Below are positions 27,075 to 36,064 of a stretch of DNA of 64,000 bases, piece by piece. The notes under the pieces are model-generated. The model had not been told where the DNA came from. It made no database searches and worked only from the letters and a program-made list of their open reading frames with translations. The translations under genes were made by a program, and so were the position numbers. Origin of the DNA: Myxococcales bacterium (GTDB lineage Bacteria > Myxococcota_A > Polyangia > Polyangiales > JADJMO01); assembly GCA_016709545.1 (NCBI GenBank), contig JADJMO010000009.1, positions 124,001-188,000 of the forward strand. The letters run 5' to 3'. Position 1 is the stretch's first letter; each line of letters opens with the position of its first letter.

Positions 27075-28565
27075 GCCCAGGAGAGGCCGACGCCGACCAC
27101 CTGGGCGCTCGCCGTGTAGCGACCGCCGTTGATCTTCACCTGACGGTCGTCGGGCGGATCGTTGGCGCGGATGGCCTTCACCTTGGTGATGGCCGCCGAT
27201 CGCGGATCGACGTCGACCGCGAACCCGAAGGTCCACGCGAGCACGGTGTCGAGCCGCAGCGTGCGCTTGTCGCCGACGTAGATCGAGGCGCCGATCGCGG
27301 TCTGTACCTTGTCGACGTCGACGGTGAGCACCGAGAGGTACTCGGCGGGCACCGCGCTGCGCTCGAACGAGGCGCCGCCGCGGATCTGCATCGGGTATCC
27401 GCCGAGCGAGAACGCGCGCTCGAAGCCGCCGTGGATGCTGAACGTGTCGCGGAACCCACGGGCCTGCGCGAGCACGCCCACCCGGTATGGGTCGGCGAGC
27501 CCCGCCACGTTGCGCAGCTGGATGCCGGAGCCGATCGGCGTGATGGAGATCTGGTCGTGGATCGACCAGCCCTCGTAGAAGATCGACAGCTCGAGGCGGG
27601 TCTTCTTGCCCTCGCCGAGGCGGGTCTCGAGGCCGCCGCGGATGATCGCGGGGAGGCGGAACTTCACCTCGGCCTCGCTGCCCTCCACGTAGGCGTTGCG
27701 GAACATCTCGGCGCCGGGCAGCCGGATCTCGCTCTTGGCGCTCGCGGAGATCCAGAACGGCAGCTGCGCCGAGAACCCGAGGCGCACCTCGGCGCCCGGC
27801 TGGTCGGAGACGATGGCGATGGCGCCGACGTTGGCCGACGGCGCGACGATCGGGCCCACGGTGAGCTGCGCGGTGGCGTCGTACTGCGGGTCCTCGCCGG
27901 CGCAGAGCAGGTTCTCGGGCGGACACGCGGAGAAGGCGAGCCGCGAGGCGAACGTGCCGGTGAGCATCTGCACGCCGAAGCCGATGGTGAACTCCTTGAT
28001 CGGCTGGTAGCTCGCCCACGCGCCGAGCACCGCGAGCGCGGAGCCGTCGAGGGTGAACAGCGAATACCGCTGCGGCGGCGGCACCTTCTTGCCGCGGAAC
28101 TCGATGTCGGTCTCGGGGTACGAGGTGAGCGCGGCGTAGGGCGCGAGCACGCCGATCGCGAAGTTCATCTTCCTCGACGCCGAGGTTGTTCGAGACGGCG
28201 AGGGTGGGCAGCGGCAGCACCGGCGTCGTGCCGCTCACCTCGGGGTAGTAGTTCGTGCCCTGGATGGTCTCGTCGCCGGTGGCCGGGTCCTTGACCAGGG
28301 TGCGGCGCTGGAAGCTGGTCGAGTACCGGAGCCAGCTCGCGTCGGCGAGCACTGCGTTTCCGGCGAAAGCGATGCCGGCCGGGTTGTACCAGATGGATCC
28401 GAGGTCGTCGGCGCCCGCCACGAAGGCCCCGCCGCGGCCGATGGGGCGCACGCCGCGGTCCGAGAAGTAGAGGCCGGCGGCGCTGGCGCTCGAGGCGGAG
28501 GCGAGGACAAACGAAGCGGCGAGCGCCGCCGACGAGAGGCGACGCCCGAGGGCAGAGTGGTTCAT
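27068..28565 (-). CDS. OmpP1/FadL-family outer-membrane protein (frameshifted)
   Basis: About 498 aa once joined. The signal peptide (ATG 28565, ending SASSASAAG) is followed by the FadL hallmark GRGGAFVAGADDLGSIWYNPAGIAFAG. The N-terminal part runs to NNLGVE; one extra G near 28170 (GAGGAAGATG for GAGAAGATG) shifts the frame, after which KMNFAIGVLAPYAALTSYP and the beta-barrel strands continue to a Tyr-terminated C-end (GVGLSWAY). FadL barrels import hydrophobic molecules. The ATG overlaps the stop of the 1231-aa lipoprotein (ATGA), so the two are a coupled pair. Confidence 0.8.
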
Positions 28566-31500
28566 GGAAGGTTGCGATTCTTGACGATGGTGTACAGCTG
28601 CTCGAGGCCGCGGGTCTTGTCGCTGAGGAACTCGTGGACGTTCTTGGCGACGCTCCCGTAGTCGGGCGGGGCGAACGGATCGGCGGCGCCGGTCGGGTCG
28701 GCGCGGTGGATCTCGGCCACCACGTCGACGAACACCTCGATGGGGGCGGGCTCGCCCTTGGCCATCGGCGTGACCGCGTTGGCGAGGATCTTCGAGAGCA
28801 CCCGGCGGCCGCCGTGCGCGGCGCCGAATTCGCCCTTCTCGAGCGCGGAGACCCGCTGCAGGAGGTCGAGCGACCGCTTGGTCGCGCCGTCGGGCGCCGC
28901 CGCCACCGCGAAGGCGTGGAACAGCGGGACGAGGTTCTGGTCGTCGGCGAGGACCTGCAAGAGGTCGTTCGACGCGGTGAGCACGCTCGGCAGCGCCTCG
29001 TTCTTCGAGGCCTGGTCGGCGAGGTACACCAGCAGATCCTGGATCGAGGCCCGGGCCTTCTCGTCCGCGTAGATCTTGTCGACCAGGTCCATCGCCGTCG
29101 CGAAGGTGGGCCCGGAGAGGGTCTCGGTGAACGAGTTGACCAGGCCGGTCTTGGTCCAGGCGTCGAAGTCGCCCTTGGCGCGGTGCTCCGCGAGGCGGTC
29201 TCCGATGAGGTCCACGAGGATCGGGGTCACCGTCTGCACCCCCTTGTTGCGCATGGCGGACTTGGTGAAGTCGCCGCCGGGGGCGTCGATGGTGAGGAAC
29301 ACGTCCACGATCTTGCTGCGCGCTGCGCGCCAGGTGGCGTGGTCCTTGTCGCCGCCGGTGTAGGTCCACCGCCCGTCGAGGCCGTTGAGGCCGTTGGCGA
29401 ACAGGTAGAACAGCGTGACCTGGTCCACCTTGCGGCCGTCGTTGAAGGTGGTCGAGGCACTGCCCTTGCGGTCCACGAGGCCGACGTTCTTGGCCGGATC
29501 GAGCAGGTCACCCACCAGCGAGGCGAGCACGTCCTGCGCGTTCTTGCCGTTGACGGTCATCGTCTTGGCCGTCTTGCTCACCGCGTTGAGCGCGGGGAGC
29601 AGGTCGCTGCCGAACGCCTCGGCGAGGATGCCCTCGTAGGCCCGCGCGTTGGACTTGTAACAGAACTTCGGGTTGCTCGCGGGGGTACCCCCGTCGACAC
29701 ACCGCACCGGGTTGCCGCCGGGCGACCAGTAGCGGTGGAGGATCTGCATGATCTGCAGGAAGTACCGCTCGCGCCCCTTGCCGTCGGCGCGCTTCTTCAC
29801 GAACGGGAGCACGACCGGCTGCAGGCCCTTGAGGGCGTCGAACGCCTCGCCCATGAAGATCGTGCCGCGCTGCCGCTCGCGGATCAGCTCCGCCTCCGAC
29901 GAGCACTTGCGGGTGCCCTTGCTGCCGACGAGCGGGCAGACGTTGCTGGGGATCGGGTCGGTGAGGTCGCTGACGAACTTGTTCGGGTTGCGCCACATGA
30001 CCATGCGGTTGAGCGCCTCGATGGTCGGCGTCTGCTTGAGGCCGGTGATGCCCGAGGAGCCCTCGAGCAGGTTGTCGACGTTGCCCGAGCCGATGATGGC
30101 GTTGAGCGCGCTGACCAGGCCGTCGGTGACGGGGAGCTTGCAGCGATCCTTGCCCGAGATCTCGTCTTTGCCGCCCGCGATGCAGCCGAGGTAGAACTCG
30201 GCGAGGTCGGGGACGTTGAGCACCTCGCACTCGTCGTAGGTGCCGAACAGCGGCAGCTTGACCGAGATGGGCCCGAGCTTGGTGTTGATGGTGGCGCCCG
30301 GCCGGTTGCACGCGCGTACGCCCCACGCGTCGCTCATCAGCGAGAGGAAGCGCTGGAACAGGCTCCGGTTGGTCTCGCCGTCGGCGGCGCCGAGGTCGGT
30401 CTTGGTCTTCGGGTCGCTCTTGGACCCGCCGCCCGTGACGTTGAACCACGGGTCGTTGAGCTGCGGACACTTCGAGTCCGGCTTGCTGTCCTTGGCCCAG
30501 CAAGTGTCGGCCGCCGGGTTGTAGTCGATGACGTCCTTGTTCGCCGCGAACAGCGACATGCCCTTCGGCAGGAGGAGGACGTTGTCGTTGGCGAGCGCGT
30601 CGAGGACGTCCTTGAGCACCGCCGGCTCGGCGGCGATCTGCGCGGCGACGCCAGCGAGCTCGTCCCAGAGCGCGGCCTTGTCGTCGAGGTCGACGGCGGC
30701 GTATTCGGGCTTGTTCGCGATCTCGCGGAGCTTCATCACGGCGCCGAGGAGGCGCGCGGTCTCCGCCGGGTGGTCGCGGGTGAGCTGCTTGGTGAGCTCG
30801 AGGTAGTCGTCGACCTTGGGCAGCGCGAGGAAGCGGCCGAAGGCGTAGACGAGGTCGGCGAGCGGCGCGTTGCCAGCGTCGAACTTCTTGTAGGGCAGCG
30901 TGAGCTTCTTGCCGGCGTGGTCCGGGTCGTCCCACGACCCGGTGGCGTCGACGCGGTCGCCGAACTGCGCGCGCCCGACGTGCACGAAGTCGAGGAGCGG
31001 CCCCGTGGCGGGCGCCGCGAGCGTCTTGGTGTCGCGCAGCAGCGCGTTGAGCATCGTGCGCGAGGCGTCGCCGTAGCGGTAGAGCGGCGCGCCGCCCGCA
31101 GCGACGAGCGCGCGACCAGCCGCGTCGCGCGGATCTTTTGCGCCCTTGAGGCCCGAGACCTCCAGGTAGGCGAACGGGCTCGCGAAGGTGAGCGGCTTCT
31201 TGCTGCCGTCGACGAAGCGACCGAAGTCGTCCACGTCGGGCAGGCCGTCGCCGTCCTTGTCCACGGCGCCCGCGGGGATACCGGTGAAGCTCGCGAAGCC
31301 GCGCCCGTCGCGGAACAGGAAGGGCAGCGTGGCCGCGCCCGCCTCCGCGTAGCCGTCGGCCCAGGTGGGCGCGAAGCCGGCGGGGGGTGCGTCGACGAGC
31401 AGGTTGCGGAGGATCTCGCTCGTGAGCTTGGGCTTCTGGTTGGCGAGGCCGGAGAAGCGATCGGTGTAGCCCGTGATGGGCTTGCGAGCGGTGGGCAGCG

Positions 31501-32257
31501 TGGCGGTCGCGAGCTCGAGCTGGGCGACCTCGAGGACCTTGCGCAGGTCGGGCTCGGCCGAGCCGCCGGCCCCGAGGACGCGGATGGCGTCGTCGGCGAG
31601 CGCGTCGAGCTTTTCGTAAGCGAGCACCGGGCGGGCCGCGCCGAGGGCCACCGGCAGCGAGCGATACCCCTTTCGACCACCGATGCGCGCGAGCGCCGCG
31701 CGGAGCTCCACGCCCCGCTGGACCTTGGCCTTCTTCACCTCGGGCTCGACGCCGTCGTCGGCCTTGCCGTCGTAGAACACGGTCTGGAAGATCGCCGACA
31801 GCGTGCGCGTGGACTCGGGGAGCGTGTCGTCGTCGTAGAGCGGCGCGAGCGCCACCATCAGGTCCTGCAGGTCCTTGTGCGACGAGCTGCCGTCCGGGTT
31901 CTTGACGTCGGGGAACGTGGCGTTGAAGGCCTTGATCAGCTGCGGCCGGTAGCGGACCATGACCGCCACCTTGGGCGGCATGGGCCGGTCCTCTTCGGCG
32001 TAGTCGTCGGCGTAGGTGCCTTCCGCGGTCGCGTGGCAGACCGCGCGCGACTTGCGACCCTCGAGGTCGGCCGGGTCGGCCCCCGCCGCCATGCGATCGC
32101 AGAGCGCGGCGAACAGATCGTCGCCCAGGGACAGCAGCGCACCCGAGCGCTGTTTGGTGTCGAACTCCTGGGCGCAGGACGCCCCGAGCACGGAGAAGGC
32201 AATCACCGAAGCGAGACCCGCGCCGCGCAGGCCTCGTGAGAAGGATCCAAGCCGCAT
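28562..32257 (-). CDS. Very large lipoprotein of unknown function (1231 aa)
   Basis: Intact 1231-aa product. The signal peptide ends VLGASCAQ (lipobox). The protein is mostly long amphipathic helices with many LLxxLxxL-type segments and a few Cys pairs. A Ca-binding-like loop DKDGDGLPDVDDFG occurs near residue 325. No enzyme motif is visible. It has a leadered start: TATGCT at 32294-32299 and a GAGGGGA ribosome site precede ATG 32257. The stop overlaps the FadL-like gene start, which suggests an outer-membrane partner role such as capturing or handing over a hydrophobic ligand. This is inference from position only. Confidence 0.6.
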   Translation of the reverse strand: MRLGSFSRGLRGAGLASVIAFSVLGASCAQEFDTKQRSGALLSLGDDLFAALCDRMAAGADPADLEGRKSRAVCHATAEGTYADDYAEEDRPMPPKVAVMVRYRPQLIKAFNATFPDVKNPDGSSSHKDLQDLMVALAPLYDDDTLPESTRTLSAIFQTVFYDGKADDGVEPEVKKAKVQRGVELRAALARIGGRKGYRSLPVALGAARPVLAYEKLDALADDAIRVLGAGGSAEPDLRKVLEVAQLELATATLPTARKPITGYTDRFSGLANQKPKLTSEILRNLLVDAPPAGFAPTWADGYAEAGAATLPFLFRDGRGFASFTGIPAGAVDKDGDGLPDVDDFGRFVDGSKKPLTFASPFAYLEVSGLKGAKDPRDAAGRALVAAGGAPLYRYGDASRTMLNALLRDTKTLAAPATGPLLDFVHVGRAQFGDRVDATGSWDDPDHAGKKLTLPYKKFDAGNAPLADLVYAFGRFLALPKVDDYLELTKQLTRDHPAETARLLGAVMKLREIANKPEYAAVDLDDKAALWDELAGVAAQIAAEPAVLKDVLDALANDNVLLLPKGMSLFAANKDVIDYNPAADTCWAKDSKPDSKCPQLNDPWFNVTGGGSKSDPKTKTDLGAADGETNRSLFQRFLSLMSDAWGVRACNRPGATINTKLGPISVKLPLFGTYDECEVLNVPDLAEFYLGCIAGGKDEISGKDRCKLPVTDGLVSALNAIIGSGNVDNLLEGSSGITGLKQTPTIEALNRMVMWRNPNKFVSDLTDPIPSNVCPLVGSKGTRKCSSEAELIRERQRGTIFMGEAFDALKGLQPVVLPFVKKRADGKGRERYFLQIMQILHRYWSPGGNPVRCVDGGTPASNPKFCYKSNARAYEGILAEAFGSDLLPALNAVSKTAKTMTVNGKNAQDVLASLVGDLLDPAKNVGLVDRKGSASTTFNDGRKVDQVTLFYLFANGLNGLDGRWTYTGGDKDHATWRAARSKIVDVFLTIDAPGGDFTKSAMRNKGVQTVTPILVDLIGDRLAEHRAKGDFDAWTKTGLVNSFTETLSGPTFATAMDLVDKIYADEKARASIQDLLVYLADQASKNEALPSVLTASNDLLQVLADDQNLVPLFHAFAVAAAPDGATKRSLDLLQRVSALEKGEFGAAHGGRRVLSKILANAVTPMAKGEPAPIEVFVDVVAEIHRADPTGAADPFAPPDYGSVAKNVHEFLSDKTRGLEQLYTIVKNRNLP

Positions 32258-32381
32258 ATTCGTCCCCTCGCCAGGCGAAATCGAACGGGATTCAGCATAC
32301 GCGAAGACCTGGACCCGGGCGAGCCAGATTCGGCGGCGGAGGTGTGGGCAAGAGGGGTTTGCCAGCCCGCCGCGCCGGGCA

Positions 32382-32387
32382 TAGCAG
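32382..32387 (+). promoter_or_regulatory. -10 element (CA-TAGCAG) of the hydroxyacyl-CoA dehydrogenase
   Basis: GGGCATAGCAG lies 7 nt before ATG 32395, with no Shine-Dalgarno. Confidence 0.4.
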
Positions 32388-32394
32388 GCTGCCC

Positions 32395-33261
32395 ATGGAC
32401 CTCTCCCACATCCGCACCTTCGGCGTCGTCGGCGCCGGTCAGATGGGCCTCGGCATCGCGCAGGTGGCCGCGCAGGCGGGCTTCACGGTGCTCGTCTCGG
32501 ACGCCAACCTCGAGCTCGCCCAGAAGAACCTCGCCAAGCTCGGCGGGTCCCTGGACAAGCTCGTCGAAAAGGGCAAGCTGCCCGCCGACGTGCGCGCGGG
32601 CATCGGCGCGCGCCTGCGCGCGGTGGCCGGTCCCGCCGACTTCGCCGAGGCGGACCTGGTCGTCGAGGCGGCGACCGAGCGGTTCGACCTCAAGGTGCAG
32701 CTGCTCGCCTCGGTCGACGCGGCCATGAAGCCGGGCGCCATCCTCGCCACCAACACGAGCTCGATCTCGATCACCAAGCTCGCCGCCGCGACCAAGCGCC
32801 CCGAGCTCGTTGCCGGCATGCACTTCATGAACCCCGTCCCGCTCATGAAGCTCTGCGAGATCGTGCGCGGCGTTCAGTCGAGCGACACCACCGTCGCCAC
32901 CGTCACCGCCCTCGCGCAGAAGCTCGGCAAGACCACCATCGTGTCCAAGGACGCGCCCGGCTTCCTCGTCAACCGCGTGCTCATCCCGCTCATCAACGAG
33001 GCTTGCTTCGCGCTGCAGGAGGGCGTCGGCACCGCCGAGGATCTCGACACCGGCGCCAAGCTCGGGCTCAACCACCCGATGGGGCCGCTCGAGCTCGCCG
33101 ATCTCATCGGCCTCGACACCTGCCTCGCGATCGCCGAGGTGCTCCACCAGGAGCTCGGCGACGACAAGTACCGGCCCGCCACCAACCTGCGCAACCTCGT
33201 CGCCGCCGGCTGGCTCGGTCGCAAGACCGGCCGCGGCTTCTACGACTACGCGAAGAAGTGA
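32395..33261 (+). CDS. 3-hydroxybutyryl-CoA / 3-hydroxyacyl-CoA dehydrogenase
   Basis: A 288-aa enzyme oxidising (S)-3-hydroxyacyl-CoA with NAD(P). The Rossmann domain has GAGQMGLGIAQVAA (GxGxxG) and VEAATERFDLK. Catalytic Ser is in NTSSISITKLA, His in GMHFMNPVPLMKLCEIV with the Glu, and Asn in NEACFALQEGVGTAEDLDTGAKLGLNHPMGPLELADLIGLD. The C-terminal helical domain is complete, and the length matches the single-domain Hbd type used in butanoate or PHB metabolism and fatty-acid oxidation. ATG 32395 is chosen for the motif-perfect N-terminus and the -10 box just upstream. Confidence 0.92.
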   Translation: MDLSHIRTFGVVGAGQMGLGIAQVAAQAGFTVLVSDANLELAQKNLAKLGGSLDKLVEKGKLPADVRAGIGARLRAVAGPADFAEADLVVEAATERFDLKVQLLASVDAAMKPGAILATNTSSISITKLAAATKRPELVAGMHFMNPVPLMKLCEIVRGVQSSDTTVATVTALAQKLGKTTIVSKDAPGFLVNRVLIPLINEACFALQEGVGTAEDLDTGAKLGLNHPMGPLELADLIGLDTCLAIAEVLHQELGDDKYRPATNLRNLVAAGWLGRKTGRGFYDYAKK

Positions 33262-33367
33262 CCCGGTGTGAGACCCATGAGCCCGGAAGTGACGTCGCGA
33301 AGGGGCGCAGCGCCGTAGCGGCGGCACGCAGGGCGAACAAAGCAAGCAGTGTGTAGGTCCGTTCGCG

Positions 33368-33399
33368 TTGACGGTACCTCTACCGAGAGGTACTTCGCA
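33368..33399 (+). promoter_or_regulatory. Promoter with inverted repeat filling the spacer (MerR-type layout)
   Basis: TTGACG (33368-33373, a -35) is followed at once by the perfect dyad GTACCTCT-ACCG-AGAGGTAC (33374-33393) and then TTCGCA. A dyad placed directly after the -35 in a 19-20 nt spacer is the layout of MerR-family targets. The -10 hexamer is poor, so the assignment is tentative. It lies about 90 nt before the PEP-mutase-like gene. Confidence 0.35.
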
Positions 33400-33484
33400 C
33401 AGTCGTCGGCGGAGCGGCCCCCGAGGCGGCCGCAGTTCACCTCGTCCGCTCCGTTCACCGAACCCCAGCCAGAAGGTAGTCCGC

Positions 33485-35209
33485 ATGTCCGTCTCCCAGC
33501 CGCGTCGCAACGTCAGCAAGGCCCAGCTCCTCCGCGAGCGCCTCGCCAAGCCGGGTCCTCTGCTCGTCGCCGGCGCCCACCACGGCCTCTCCGGAGTGCT
33601 CGTGGAGCGCGCGGGCTTCGACGCGATCTGGGCCAGCGGGTTCGAGATCAGCGCCTCGTTCGCCACCCCCGACGCGAACATCCTCACGATGGGCGAGAAC
33701 GTCGCCGTCGCCGAGGCGATCGACCGCGTCACCGGCATCCCCGTGATCGCCGACTGCGACAACGGCTTCGGCAACGCGATCAACGTGATCCGCTGCATCG
33801 AGGCCTACGAGCGCGCGGGCATCGCGGCGATCTGCATGGAGGACAACATCTTCCCGAAGCGCTGCTCGTTCTACGCCGGCGTCAAGCGCGAGCTCGAGTC
33901 GGCCGAGGAGTTCGCCGGCAAGATCAAGGCGGCGAAGGACGCGCAGCGCGACGACGACTTCGTCGTCATCGCGCGCACCGAGGCGCTCATCGCGGGCTGG
34001 GGCATGGACGAGGCCCTCAAGCGCGGCAAGGCCTACGCCGACGCGGGCGCCGACCTCGTGCTGATCCACAGCAAGAGCAAGTCGCCCGACGAGGTGCTCG
34101 GCTTCGCCAAGGCCTGGAAGGAGCTCGCTCCCAAGACCCCGCTCGTCTGCGTGCCCACCATCTACAAGGGCATCAGCGCCGAGCAGCTCCACGACTCGGG
34201 CTTCAAGGTGGTCATCTACGCGAACCACGCGCTCCGCTCTTCGATCAAGGCCATGCGCGACACCCTCGGCGCCATCGCCAAGGAGCACAAGGCGGCCGCG
34301 GCCGACCCGTGGATCGTCTCGCTCGAGGAGGTCTACGACCTCGTCGGCGTCGACACCATGAAGCACCAGGAGGAGTCGTTCCTCCCGGCCGGCGGCGAGC
34401 GCGTGAACGCGGTCGTCCTCGCGGCGGGCAGCGGCAAGGCCGTCGGCCCCGTCGGCGCCGAGATCCCGAAGGCGATGCTCGACCTCAAGGGCAAGTCGAT
34501 CCTCGAGCGCCAGGTCGGCGCGCTCAACACCCTCGCGGTCAAGGACATCGCGGTCGTGCGCGGCTTCCAGGCCGCCAAGATCAACCTGCCCAACGTCCGC
34601 TACTACGAGAACACCGAGTACGAGACCACCGGCGAGGCCGTCTCGCTGCTCAAGGCCTCGGCGGAGATCGTCGGCCACAGCAAGACCGGCGAGGGCCGCT
34701 CGCTCGTCCTCTACGGCGACATCCTGTTCGACACCGTCATCGTGCAGAAGCTGCTCTCGGCCGACGCCGACATCGCCATCCTCGTCGACCGCACCCTCGA
34801 GCAGGCCCGCGCCGAGATCGAGGCCCGCCCGCGGCTCGACCTCGTCCAGCTCGCCAACGCCCCCGCCAACACGGGCGCCCGCGCCATCTCCGCCAGCGGC
34901 GACCTCCCCGACGTCAAGCGCGTCGGCCAGCAGATCGCCGTCGCCGAGGCCCACGCCGAGTTCGTCGGCATCGTGATGGTCACCGACAAGGGCGCCCGCG
35001 CCCTCGTCGAGACCTACCAGCGCGCTCTCGAGGCCGGGAAGAAGTTCGGCGAGGCCGCCGATCCGAAGACCGCGTCGCTGCCGGACATGCTCCAGGCGGT
35101 CATCGACGACGGCAAGGTGCCGGTCAAGGCCGTCGAGACCTTCAAGGGCTGGATGGAAGTCGACACCTTCGAGGACTACCAGCGCGCCTGGGCCGCCGTC
35201 GCCGGCTGA
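33485..35209 (+). CDS. PEP-mutase-family enzyme fused to a nucleotidyltransferase-like domain
   Basis: A 574-aa two-domain protein. Residues 1-295 are a PEP mutase/isocitrate lyase barrel: GFDAIWASGFE, metal-binding IADCDNGFGN, VIARTEAL and LVLIHSKSK are typical of PEP mutases. The gating-loop signature, EDKxxxKxNS in PEP mutases, reads EDNIFPKRCS here, so Lys and Asn are replaced while the Lys before the Asn position is kept. Residues 305-565 resemble sugar-phosphate nucleotidyltransferases (VNAVVLAAGSGK...EIPKAMLDLKGKSILERQV), with the usual Arg missing after GSG. Such fusions in phosphonate pathways activate a phosphonate with CTP. No other phosphonate gene is nearby. ATG 33485 gives a complete N-terminus; a weak GAAGG precedes it. 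Confidence 0.75.
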   Translation: MSVSQPRRNVSKAQLLRERLAKPGPLLVAGAHHGLSGVLVERAGFDAIWASGFEISASFATPDANILTMGENVAVAEAIDRVTGIPVIADCDNGFGNAINVIRCIEAYERAGIAAICMEDNIFPKRCSFYAGVKRELESAEEFAGKIKAAKDAQRDDDFVVIARTEALIAGWGMDEALKRGKAYADAGADLVLIHSKSKSPDEVLGFAKAWKELAPKTPLVCVPTIYKGISAEQLHDSGFKVVIYANHALRSSIKAMRDTLGAIAKEHKAAAADPWIVSLEEVYDLVGVDTMKHQEESFLPAGGERVNAVVLAAGSGKAVGPVGAEIPKAMLDLKGKSILERQVGALNTLAVKDIAVVRGFQAAKINLPNVRYYENTEYETTGEAVSLLKASAEIVGHSKTGEGRSLVLYGDILFDTVIVQKLLSADADIAILVDRTLEQARAEIEARPRLDLVQLANAPANTGARAISASGDLPDVKRVGQQIAVAEAHAEFVGIVMVTDKGARALVETYQRALEAGKKFGEAADPKTASLPDMLQAVIDDGKVPVKAVETFKGWMEVDTFEDYQRAWAAVAG

Positions 35210-35225
35210 GCCTCGTCACGACGAC

Positions 35226-35264
35226 GCGGGCGCCCTCGAGAGAGCTGGCGCCCGCGGTCTTTTT
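35226..35264 (+). terminator. Rho-independent terminator after the PEP-mutase-like gene
   Basis: Nine-bp stem GCGGGCGCC / GGCGCCCGC with a 12-nt loop, then GGTCTTTTT. It begins 17 nt after the stop codon. Confidence 0.85.
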
Positions 35265-35277
35265 GGGGATCGAGCGC

Positions 35278-36060
35278 CTACTTGACGATGGTGATCGAGC
35301 CCGTGAGGGTCCGCGAGTAGGGCACGACGCAGGGGGCGCCGGGGTTGTCCACGTAGACCACCAGGGAGTAGGTGCCAGGGGTCGAGAGGGGACCCGTGGT
35401 GGTGAGGGTCTGCCGGACGGCGTTCCAGCCGCCACAGCCCTTGCCCGCCACGGCGGGAGCGAGGCCAGCGCCGCCCGCGCAGTTGCTCCCGTTGATCCCC
35501 AGCCGAGGGTTGCCGAGCGAGCCCTTGGAGAGGATGAACAGGTTGAACGTGGACCCGACCTTGGGCGTGGGCGGATCGACGAGGATGGCGTCGGTGACGC
35601 CGGACGCGAGGTCCTTGCAGAGGTCGTAGCCGTCGGTGCCCTTGCACGCGTCGTCGACCACCCCGTTGCAGTCGTTGTCGACGTCGTCGTAGCAAGCATC
35701 CTTGGCGAGAGGCGCCGTGGCCCCCTCGCACCCCATCCAGCGCCCGGCCTTGCACGCTTGCGTGCCGCCGACGCGACAGGGGCTCTTGCTGCCTCGGTCT
35801 CCCAGGAAGCAGTCGCGGAAGGCGCCGGGGGTGGCGCAAGCACACCCGACGAGGTCGCCCTTCTTGGGATCGCACCCCGCAGTATCCGCCACGGCATCGG
35901 CAGGTGGGGCCTCGACGCCGATGTCAGCAGCGTCGGCGGCGTCCACCGCCGAATCCGCGGCGCCGACGTCGAAGCTCTCGCTGCTGCACCCGACCAGCGC
36001 CACCGCGAGGGCCCCGCCGAGCAGGCCCCTCTCGGCGGCTACGCGAGCGGCAACGACCAC
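35278..36060 (-). CDS. Lipoprotein with Asp/Ala spacer and Cys-rich, MopE-like segment
   Basis: A 260-aa protein. The signal ends VALVGCSS (lipobox). An Asp/Ala spacer (residues about 28-60) precedes a Cys-rich part with DACYDDVDNDCNGVVDDAC, the calcium- and Cys-containing repeat seen in MopE-like and other delta-proteobacterial surface proteins. The C-terminal about 110 residues look like a beta-sandwich (STFNLFILSKGSL, TPGTYSLVVYVDNPGAP). Probably an outer-membrane surface protein; no enzymatic motif. Its end meets the terminator of the convergent gene. Start ATG 36060 gives the best signal peptide length; a Met is not available closer to the lipobox. Confidence 0.65.
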   Translation of the reverse strand: MVVAARVAAERGLLGGALAVALVGCSSESFDVGAADSAVDAADAADIGVEAPPADAVADTAGCDPKKGDLVGCACATPGAFRDCFLGDRGSKSPCRVGGTQACKAGRWMGCEGATAPLAKDACYDDVDNDCNGVVDDACKGTDGYDLCKDLASGVTDAILVDPPTPKVGSTFNLFILSKGSLGNPRLGINGSNCAGGAGLAPAVAGKGCGGWNAVRQTLTTTGPLSTPGTYSLVVYVDNPGAPCVVPYSRTLTGSITIVK

Positions 36061-36064
36061 CGAT

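Noticed and set aside
28634..32239. 1201-codon open frame on the plus strand opposite the giant lipoprotein gene
   Set aside because: It is the antisense shadow of a high-GC gene: low-complexity Arg/Glu/Val/Leu composition, no ribosome site, while the minus frame has a signal peptide and lipobox.
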